Under the pieces are notes generated by a model. It was given only the letters and a program-made list of their open reading frames with translations, had not been told where the DNA came from and did not search any database. A stretch of 37,316 nt of DNA, taken from assembly GCF_000332315.1 (NCBI RefSeq), contig NZ_KB235938.1, positions 107,612-144,927 on the forward strand. The letters are read 5' to 3'. Shown piece after piece: positions 31,831 through 37,316 of this stretch. Each line of letters starts with the position of its first letter. The stretch's first letter is position 1. A program made the translations under genes and the position numbers. The DNA is from Prochlorothrix hollandica PCC 9006 = CALU 1027 (GTDB taxonomy: Bacteria; Cyanobacteriota; Cyanobacteriia; Prochlorotrichales; Prochlorotrichaceae).

Positions 31831-32088
31831 ATGAAGATGACTGATTATTTTCGGAATGTTGTGCCAGAAAAGCATCCAGGCATCAAGTTAGAATGGGTGA
31901 AATCTGTGATCAATGCTCCCATGAGTAAATCTATACAAAGTGATAACCGTATTGTACTTTGGGGGAAAATTCCTGAAGCTGAAGATCGCATACTGAGGGT
32001 TGTTCTACTAGAAGATGGTGAAACTATTCACAATGCTTTTTTCGATCGTTCTTTTCTAAAAAAACATAAACAAGGAGAGACACTTTAA
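31831..32088 (+). CDS. Small protein paired with DUF2283 (DUF4258-like, possible toxin)
   Basis: 85 residues from ATG 31831 (MKMTDYFRNVVPEKHPGIKL); ATG 31837 is also possible. The longer frame back to 31735 would consist of MITE sequence and is rejected. It is a compact alpha/beta protein with WVKSVINAP, RIVLWGKIPEAEDRILRVVL and IHNAFFDRSFL. The pattern (an H/W-x-I start, a central strand pair RILRVVLLEDGETIHNAFFD) is like DUF4258/BrnT-type small proteins often found before a DUF2283 gene. Its stop TAA overlaps the next ATG by one base (TAATG), so the two are translationally coupled. Codon usage is clearly AT-richer than in surrounding genes, suggesting acquisition by transfer. The toxin role is a hypothesis. 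Confidence 0.75.
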   Translation: MKMTDYFRNVVPEKHPGIKLEWVKSVINAPMSKSIQSDNRIVLWGKIPEAEDRILRVVLLEDGETIHNAFFDRSFLKKHKQGETL

Positions 32089-32309
32089 TGAAAATTCAAT
32101 ATTTTTCAGACACTGATACCCTTTATCTAAGTTTTACGCTTGATCCAAGTTTTGAATCTGAAGTCATCAATGAAAACCTGGTCATTCACTTCGATCAGTA
32201 TGATAATTTAGTCGGTATTACGATCGAACACTATTCAAAAGTTTCTACGTCCCAAACCATTGAAATGGTTATTAATGAAATTAAACAACCTCAGCTTTTA
32301 CGTCAGTAA
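32088..32309 (+). CDS. DUF2283 domain protein (possible antitoxin partner)
   Basis: 73 residues. MKIQYFSDTDTLYLSFTLDP, then ESEVINENLVIHFDQYDNLV and GITIEHYSKVS match the DUF2283 pattern (MKIxYDxxxDxLYI...G..VGIEIL.AS). AAGGAGAG (about 32071-32078), about ten bases before the ATG, is a strong RBS inside the upstream gene. There is no membrane segment. DUF2283 proteins commonly form two-gene units with a small upstream protein. Toxin-antitoxin behaviour has been proposed from such contexts, but I cannot verify it here. AT-rich like its partner. Confidence 0.85.
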   Translation: MKIQYFSDTDTLYLSFTLDPSFESEVINENLVIHFDQYDNLVGITIEHYSKVSTSQTIEMVINEIKQPQLLRQ

Positions 32310-32328
32310 GTTAGAGATAAAGCACGTC

Positions 32329-32441
32329 ACTTGTGGTGAAGCCAAATCAGATATATTGGCTTACGGCTGTTTGAATTTTGAAAACTTCCGCGTTAGAACT
32401 CTAGCTACCTTCTCTGATTAGAGAAACTTATCACCACAAGT
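32329..32441. repeat. 113-bp segment bounded by 11-bp perfect inverted repeats
   Basis: ACTTGTGGTGA (32329-32339) and TCACCACAAGT (32431-32441) flank 91 bp without coding sequence, just downstream of the DUF2283 gene. MITE-like. A related CACTTGTGG occurs at about 31080. Confidence 0.6.
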
Positions 32442-32552
32442 CCTGGAGAGCAGATCGTTTGTTAATGGAGAGGGAGAGATCGGGGTGATGGTGGAGAAGA
32501 GATCGTTCTTTCTCCTACTATTTTGGGGCGATCGTTTCTTCATTTTTCAAGA

Positions 32553-32637
32553 CGATCGCCCATCCGGACCCCCATACACAACGATCGCTCCCCGTTTCGG
32601 AAAGGATCCCACTTTTTTCATTAACTTTTATAATTAT
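32553..32637. repeat. 85-bp perfect direct repeat, copy 2
   Basis: Identical to 30894-30978. On the minus strand its ATG (32621) opens a frame that ends after 24 codons at 32547, so this copy is a truncated duplicate of the 5' end of the gene at 30648-30962. Its right edge lies two bases before the adhesin homology begins. Confidence 0.93.
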
Positions 32638-32639
32638 AT

Positions 32640-34307
32640 AGTTTCACCCTGGGAGTTACTGCAAGCGATGCCGCCGGTAACACCTCTACCGCTACTAATG
32701 TCACGATCGCTGTGCTTGATGCAGATGAGATTCCCCCTACTGTCGCTGCTCAGAGCTTCAGCTATGCTGAAAACCAGGCGACTAATTATGCTATTGGCAC
32801 GGTAGCAGCTACCGATGCTACGGGAGTTACGGGTTTTGCCATTGTTAGCGGCAATGCAGATGGCTTCTTTGCCATTAACAGCAGCGGGAATTTAACCCTA
32901 ACCGCAGCGGGTGCAGCGGCAGCAGCAGCTTCCAATGACTTTGAGACAACCCCCAACAGCTTCACCCTGGGAATCACCGCCAGTGATGCCGCCGGTAACA
33001 CCTCTACGGCTACAGATGTCACGATCGACGTGACTGATGTAATTGCCAGCTTCCGTGACTTCACTCAGTCTGGGACTGAGGATACAGAGGTCAGCTTTGT
33101 CGCCCGTGATTTTTTCACCGATAATGACGACAATGACCCGTTGCGATCTCTCAACGTGACTGTGATTCCCACCTTGGGTGTTCTCAGTCTTAGCGGGGCA
33201 GCACTGACAGTGGGGCAAATGTTGCAGGCGACTGACCTGGATAACCTGAAGTACACCCCCACCAATGCTGACACCAATAACAGCGGCGGAACCGACAGTT
33301 TTGAAGTCACTACCACTGATGGTTTGCAGACTTCTGTGGTGACCCTGAATATCCTCCCCGTCAATGATGCACCCAGCTTCACCTTGAGTACTACGGATTT
33401 GACAGGGGTACCTGGTGACACAGTTAGTCTAGCGGCGTTTGCTACAGATATTAGTGTTGGACCTGCCAATGAGTCTAGCCAAACGGCTACATTTACCCTC
33501 ACGACGGACAACAACAGCTTCTTCTCTACGCTCCCAAGCCTGACTGCTGACGGTATCCTGACCTATGCCCTGGCCGCAGGAGCAACCGGATCGGCGACGG
33601 TTAATGTCGTTCTCCAGGATAATGGTGGCACAGCTAATGGTGGTGTAGACACTAGTATTTCGCAATCTTTTAAGATTACTAGTGGTGGAGCAACGCTTCA
33701 GCTTGATTTTGGGATCAGTTCGGAAAGTGCCACAGGCTCAGAAATCAGCAACGGCTTGATCCTTGGCACTGCTGATGACTTTACGCCCGAACTGCCTACG
33801 AACGTATTTCAGCAAGTTGAGGCGGCCTACGATAACCTGATTGGCTTCTACGAGGTGACTGGTATTGCAGGCGGTATTGATACGGATGGTGATGGAGTTG
33901 CTGACCTCACGCCCGGTCAGTCTGGCTACGCGCGGGCAGCCCTCGTCGGTCGGCTCCAGAATGCATCTATCCGGTCCGGAGCGATTAATACCAACGGTAT
34001 TGGTGATAACGTCATTTTTGTCGGTGGTAAGTTCTACGCTCCCTTTGTGATTGCCAATGGCGGTGCGGGGGGCTTTGACGGGTTCCTCCGTGCTGAGGAC
34101 GCGGAAGGGGGAACCTTTAACAACGCCGCCACCAGCGATAACGATGCTGTCATGTATTTCAGCTATATTGGGGCCAACCCCGATGGCGTTGCGCACCTCA
34201 AAAATCTGGGTAACGGACTCTTTGGCTTTGAAGATCTGCCGGGTAACCGAGGCATTAGCGATAATGACTTCAATGATGCCATCTTTGGTTTCAGCAACGT
34301 ACGGTAA
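32640..34307 (+). pseudogene. 5'-truncated cadherin-like/DUF4114 surface adhesin
   Basis: The reading frame is open from 32631 (after an in-frame TAA) to 34307 and has no plausible ATG start; GTG 32712 is the first start-like codon. The protein begins in mid-repeat, [20 protein letters not shown], which repeats almost exactly at about 32960-33030 ([20 protein letters not shown]). A cadherin-like repeat with [20 protein letters not shown] comes first. A tandem-95/cadherin-type domain follows ([20 protein letters not shown], then [13 protein letters not shown]), then [13 protein letters not shown]. The C-terminal DUF4114 domain has [11 protein letters not shown] and [16 protein letters not shown]. 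Acidic D-x-D-x-DG sites ([11 protein letters not shown]) suggest Ca2+ binding. The secreted N-terminal part is gone, so it is probably non-functional. Homology starts right at the edge of the 85-bp repeat. Confidence 0.82.
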
Positions 34308-34348
34308 CGCCGCCCTGGAAAACGTGATGGGTTCTCTAGCTTAAATCC

Positions 34349-34369
34349 CCCTCCCCCTGTGGGGGAGGG
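34349..34369. other. GC hairpin downstream of adhesin remnant
   Basis: CCCTCCCCC TGT GGGGGAGGG forms a 9-bp stem. No T-run follows, so it is probably a repeat-type hairpin rather than a canonical terminator. No gene is seen from here to about 34540. Confidence 0.6.
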
Positions 34370-34544
34370 ACTTTGAGAACCCAGAAAATTTTCTGACTTT
34401 TGCTCTAGCCCTTGGAGGGGGTTCCCACTTCAAGCGGGACAAGATTAACGGGACAGTGGGGCGCGGAGCGTTCCACTGTTTCGGTTTAAGTTGATACCCA
34501 TTGGAGAGACGGTGTAGGGGGATGAGTTGCAGCGGATTGCTGGG

Positions 34545-34888
34545 TTAGTCTGAACCACCCCGGCGATGCCAAGTGACCCGATCGCGGCCTTGATGTTTGG
34601 ATTGGTAGAGGGCACGATCGGCGGCATCCATCAGCACGGTTACCTCCAGGTTACCGGAGGGCATTAAACAGGCTCCCCCCACACTCACCGTCACCACCTT
34701 TGCCGGTAATTGGGATTGGCGATGGTCAATGCCTAAGGCTCTAATGTGCTGACAGATGGCCTCCGCCATGGCCAATCCATCGGCTTCCCCAACGCCGGGT
34801 AAAATGACCGTAAATTCTTCCCCCCCATAGCGGGCTACGATGCTGGAGGAGTCTGCTAAGCAGGAAAGGAAGCTCCCGTTTGCATCAG
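34545..34888 (-). pseudogene. C-terminal remnant of a GGDEF diguanylate cyclase
   Basis: On the minus strand a frame without a start codon (in-frame TGA at the 34896 side) reads DANGSFLSCLADSSSIVARY, then GGEEFTVILPGVGEADGLAM, then VVTVSVGGACLMPSGNLEVT, then LMDAADRALYQSKHQGRDRV. This is the second half of a GGDEF domain, with the active-site motif GGEEF and the ADxALYxSKxxGR ending intact. The first half (metal-binding FKxxND region) and any sensor domain are missing, so it cannot be an active cyclase. The break falls next to an AATAAATAAATGGGAC duplication at about 34895-34925. Confidence 0.8.
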
Positions 34889-34892
34889 ATGA

Positions 34893-35048
34893 TCAATAAA
34901 TAAATGGGACAATAAATAAATGGGACAGAAAGGGATGACCCCCGGTTAACTGCATCAGCCGGTCAAGATCAGCAAGTTTTCGGGGCTGGGCGTGTCTTTG
35001 ACGGTGTAGTTTCCCGATTTTCTGTGAAGGTTCTCGATTTAGACTGAC
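34893..35048 (-). pseudogene. Fragment of an AAA-like ATPase domain protein
   Basis: The minus-strand residues GKLHRQRHAQPRKLADLDRL followed by MQLTGGHPFLSHLFI resemble the end of the AAA-like (AAA_35-type) domain of cyanobacterial signalling ATPases, where a helix precedes an LMxLVGGHPYL motif. No ATP-binding motifs remain, and the frame upstream passes through a MITE. The assignment is tentative, from the GGHPFL motif and preceding helix alone. Confidence 0.4.
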
Positions 35049-35113
35049 CCCACGGATAATTGCGATAGGATGGCTCTCAACGGGTTGAGGCTGGACTGTG
35101 GCATTGATGTGAC

Positions 35114-35209
35114 GGGCACCTCGAAAAATCCAAATTCTCGCCCCTGTACCAACGCAAATATAGGGGTTGTGGCGGGCGGCTTCGCCCAACCCAATTAATT
35201 GAGGTGCCC
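35114..35209 (+). mobile_element. MITE family B, copy 3, with 4-bp target duplication TGAC
   Basis: 96 bp with ends GGGCACCTCGAAAAATCCAA and CCAATTAATTGAGGTGCCC. It is flanked by TGAC at 35110-35113 and TGAC at 35210-35213. The interior GGGGTTGTGGCGGGCGGCTT matches copy 1. It lies 36 bp before the metalloprotease start and may supply or displace its promoter. Confidence 0.8.
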
Positions 35210-35245
35210 TGACATTGCTGTGTTTCCCACCTTCAGAGGTCATTT

Positions 35246-36943
35246 GTGCTGGATCTAACCTTTGCCACCGTTGTCTTTTGTGGTTGGATTTTCTCCGTCT
35301 GTGCCCATGAATTTGGCCATGCCCTCCTGGCCTACTGGGGCGGCGATGTTTCTGTTAAAGACAAGGGCTACCTCACCTTTAACCCCCTCAAGTACACCGA
35401 TGTTCAGTTGAGCTTAGTGTTGCCGTTGGTGTTTCTGTTGTTGGGGGGGATCCCCTTACCGGGGGCGGCGGTGTACATCAACCAAAGCCAACTGCGCAGC
35501 CGAGGCTGGCAAAGTGCTGTGGCGGCGGCGGGTCCTGGGGCGACGTTGGGGGTTGCCCTGGGGCTGGGCTGGTTGCTGCATCAACTGCCGGGGGGGGAAA
35601 CCTTTCTCCAGGGGGGTGTTGTCGATGCCTTGGGCCAAGGTCAGGGGGATGCCATCGGCTTTCGGGACTCTTGGTTCCTGTATGGTCTCAGCTTTCTGGT
35701 GATGTTACAGATGGCGGCGTTGGTGCTGAATTTATTGCCGATTCCGCCCCTAGATGGCTATGGCATTGTGGAGCCTTGGTTGCCGCGATCGTGGCAGAAC
35801 AGCTTGGGCCAGTTCCGTCGCTATGGCTTTTTGGTGATTCTTGGTGCTTTCTGGCTGGTTCCAGCCTTTAGTCAACTCTTTTGGAGTGTGGTGGTCACCT
35901 TAACGGCCCTCGTGCTTCAGACCAGTATTAATGCGACGTTAGGCACCTTTATCACGGCCTATGGGGTTTTTCAGGGGGGGGCTAAGGTGCTGTTGGTGGG
36001 GGTGTTGGTGGTGGCGGTGATCATCAATCAAATTCACCAGCGTCGCCAGCCCCGCCCCCCTGCCCCTGTTGCCCCTCGCCCGCCTCGCCGGTCCGCCGCC
36101 ACCCCCACTGCCCTCAAAACCCAGTTGCGACAGGTGGATCAACGTTTAGATCAGTACCTAGGGGGTCGATCCCCAGATCTAGATTCCGATCGAGACCCGG
36201 ATTTAACCCCAGACTCTAGTTCCACCCCTACCCTGGGGGACTTGTGGTACCAAAAGGGGCTGATCCTGGTGCAACAGGAACGGTGGGGGGAGGCTCAGGT
36301 TGTCTTGGCCAAAAGTTTAGAGCAGGATCCCCAGCAGCCCAAGGTTTGGTATGAACAGGGGCGGGTGTTGGTGCGCCAGGGCGATCGCCCCGCAGCTCTG
36401 GAGGCATTTCAACGGTGCTTGATCTTGGATCCCCAATTGGCCTCTGGTTGGTATGAGGTGGGACAGGTGCAGTTACAGTTGGGCCAAGCTGCCGCCGCCT
36501 TGATTAGTTTCCAGACCCTGGCTACCCTATTGCCCCAGTTTGCCCCGGCCCCCCATTACCAGGCGTTGGCCCATGGGCAGTTACTGCAATGGTCGGCGGC
36601 GTTGATGGCCTGCGATCGTGCCCTCAGTCTCAAGCCCCAATGGGCGGATCCCTGGTTATATCGGGGGGTGGCGTTGATGGAGTTGGGGGACTACGATCGC
36701 GCCCTCTCCGCCCTCGATCGGGCCTTGGATTTGGATCCCGATCGCCTCGATATCTATTACCAAAAAGCCTGTTGCCACAGTCAATTGGGGCAGATGACCC
36801 CCGCCCTGGATTTTCTCCACATTGCCCTCGCGGCGGATGCCACCACGGACGATCGCCCCCGCCAGCGCCAAGCCCTCCAGGATCCCCACCTCGCCCCCCT
36901 GGCCTCCCATCCCCGTTTTCTGGCTTTGATGTCTCCGTCTTGA
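35246..36943 (+). CDS. M50 (site-2-protease-like) membrane metalloprotease with C-terminal TPR repeats
   Basis: 565 residues from GTG 35246. The first helix carries the zinc motif CAHEFGHALLAY (H21, E22, H25). The second metal site is LNLLPIPPLDGYGI with D170 after PPL, the usual LDG motif of M50 enzymes. Six or so membrane helices occupy residues 5-260. A Pro/Arg-rich linker (about 265-330) leads to TPR-like repeats (335-560): WYQKGLILVQQERWGEAQVV, VWYEQGRVLVRQGDRPAALE and WLYRGVALMELGDYDRALSA. M50 proteins cleave within membranes, often releasing transcription factors; the TPRs would recruit partners in the cytosol. All catalytic residues are present. The substrate is unknown. A MITE immediately upstream leaves little room for a native promoter. 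Confidence 0.9.
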   Translation: MLDLTFATVVFCGWIFSVCAHEFGHALLAYWGGDVSVKDKGYLTFNPLKYTDVQLSLVLPLVFLLLGGIPLPGAAVYINQSQLRSRGWQSAVAAAGPGATLGVALGLGWLLHQLPGGETFLQGGVVDALGQGQGDAIGFRDSWFLYGLSFLVMLQMAALVLNLLPIPPLDGYGIVEPWLPRSWQNSLGQFRRYGFLVILGAFWLVPAFSQLFWSVVVTLTALVLQTSINATLGTFITAYGVFQGGAKVLLVGVLVVAVIINQIHQRRQPRPPAPVAPRPPRRSAATPTALKTQLRQVDQRLDQYLGGRSPDLDSDRDPDLTPDSSSTPTLGDLWYQKGLILVQQERWGEAQVVLAKSLEQDPQQPKVWYEQGRVLVRQGDRPAALEAFQRCLILDPQLASGWYEVGQVQLQLGQAAAALISFQTLATLLPQFAPAPHYQALAHGQLLQWSAALMACDRALSLKPQWADPWLYRGVALMELGDYDRALSALDRALDLDPDRLDIYYQKACCHSQLGQMTPALDFLHIALAADATTDDRPRQRQALQDPHLAPLASHPRFLALMSPS

Positions 36944-37049
36944 TGCTGCCTGATCTGGCTGACTGACACAGGTCCCTGAAGCAACGCAAACTCGTAACGA
37001 AATTTCCATAGCAGAAACTGGATGAAGTCAGCGCCAACGGGTTGACCAG

Positions 37050-37071
37050 ACAAGGGGCTTAAGCCCCTTGT
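37050..37071. repeat. 22-bp perfect palindrome
   Basis: ACAAGGGGCTT followed by AAGCCCCTTGT. It lies about 40 bp outside the hairpin at 37099-37126 and may belong to the left end of the IS200/IS605-type element or be a separate repeat. Confidence 0.7.
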
Positions 37072-37098
37072 TCCTATATTTACCAAAAATCTGGGTCT

Positions 37099-37126
37099 AA
37101 AGCCCCGTCCTTCTAGGACGGCTTTT
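37099..37126. mobile_element. Hairpin at the left part of an IS200/IS605-type element
   Basis: AAAGCCCCGTCCT TCT AGGACGGCTTT pairs over 11 bp with two bulged Cs, followed by T. It overlaps the stop codon of the RHH gene. Such subterminal hairpins mark IS200/IS605 ends. It could also end RHH transcription, but a T-run on the minus strand is absent. Confidence 0.55.
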
Positions 37127-37253
37127 CTTCCTGCAACCGATCTATCCAGTCTTCCACAAGCTGGGTCATCGTCTTCTCTCTCTGCTCCGCAATCCGCCTA
37201 AGCTTTGCCAACCTAGCGCCGGACACCCTTAAACTGAGCCTTTCTTTCGCCAT
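37113..37253 (-). CDS. Ribbon-helix-helix (CopG-like) protein of an IS200/IS605-type element
   Basis: 46 residues: MAKERLSLRVSGARLAKLRR followed by IAEQREKTMTQLVEDWIDRL and QEEKPS. It fits the RHH fold: a beta strand (RLSLRVS), a first helix (ARLAKLRRIAEQR), a turn with Thr (EKTMT), and a second helix (MTQLVEDWIDRLQ). RHH proteins dimerise and bind palindromic operators, often their own. The gene is divergent from tnpB across 43 bp that hold an inverted repeat. The usual role is antitoxin/repressor; here a repressor of tnpB and itself is the simplest hypothesis. A minus-strand GGTGGA stretch lies a few bases before the start. Confidence 0.75.
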   Translation of the reverse strand: MAKERLSLRVSGARLAKLRRIAEQREKTMTQLVEDWIDRLQEEKPS

Positions 37254-37279
37254 TCCACCTACCCATCGTCTACCCATCT

Positions 37280-37298
37280 ATGCTATCATAGTTAGCAT
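37280..37298. promoter_or_regulatory. Candidate RHH operator overlapping the tnpB start
   Basis: ATGCTA (37280-37285) and TAGCAT (37293-37298) form an inverted repeat with a 7-bp spacer. It covers the first two bases of the tnpB start codon, in the gap between the divergent RHH and tnpB genes. The direct duplication CTACCCATC lies just to its left (37257-37278). The operator role is inferred. Confidence 0.35.
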
Positions 37299-37316
37299 GA
37301 AAGTACGATACCAGTA
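37297..37316 (+). CDS. tnpB: TnpB N-terminus (truncated by window end)
   Basis: ATG 37297 opens MKVRYQ up to the last base. MKVRYQYR is a common TnpB/OrfB beginning, and the divergent RHH gene and hairpin fit an IS200/IS605 context. Only six codons are visible, so the call relies on context. Confidence 0.65.

Noticed and set aside
37050-37071. Replication or integration site at the 22-bp palindrome
   Set aside because: No iterons, DnaA boxes or attachment-site duplication accompany it; an IS-end or repeat origin is simpler.

Overview
The window reads as cyanobacterial chromosome. The HIP1 palindrome GCGATCGC and its core CGATCG recur throughout, psbK (a photosystem II subunit) is present, and the heterocyst-pathway regulators hetZ and patU sit side by side, which points to a filamentous species. 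The DNA is fairly GC-rich and dense in small mobile repeats. A Prochlorothrix/Leptolyngbya-type filamentous, possibly non-heterocystous, organism fits, but the genus is a guess.

Layout. 1-200: 3' end of an IS200/IS605-type tnpB and its right-end hairpin. 266-1653: a membrane-anchored protein and a short protein, both of unknown function. 1782-4593: hetZ, a 243-bp MITE with a perfect 9-bp target duplication, then patU. 4947-5882: a branched-chain aminotransferase (minus). 6492-8225: a Ser/Thr kinase and a Uma2-family protein. 8382-13434 (minus): Ser/Thr kinase, double-FHA ABC transporter, class I aminotransferase. 14271-17294: a 60-aa four-cysteine protein, a MITE, then a histidine-kinase-like protein translationally coupled to a histidine phosphatase. 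17372-21546 (minus): a small hypothetical, a Ycf46-type AAA ATPase, era and psbK (45 aa). 21679-26611: a GT10-type glycosyltransferase, a 54-bp tandem array, a Uma2-like protein, and two related GT-A-like glycosyltransferases separated by a MITE. 26878-30258: tRNA-Pro(UGG), a second copy of the 54-bp array type, and valS. 30520-35210: a decayed accessory region with a perfect 85-bp direct repeat, fragments of an adhesin, a GGDEF protein and an AAA protein, and an AT-richer two-gene DUF2283 module. 35246-36943: an M50 metalloprotease fused to TPRs. 37050-37316: left part of another IS200/IS605-type element, with a 46-aa ribbon-helix-helix gene divergent from a tnpB that runs off the window.

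How genes may work together. HetZ and PatU belong to the same patterning pathway. The kinase at 12199-13434 and the two FHA (phosphothreonine-binding) domains of the transporter just downstream suggest a phosphorylation-gated exporter. The HK-like protein and the phosphatase overlap by four bases and should be co-translated. The three glycosyltransferases suggest a surface-glycan locus. Three families of MITE-like elements (nine copies in all) and two hairpin arrays fill most intergenic space. Two of these families show clear target-site duplications, so they are or were mobile.

Limits. Assignments rest on motif recognition and remembered families, without database searches. Start codons are chosen by eye.
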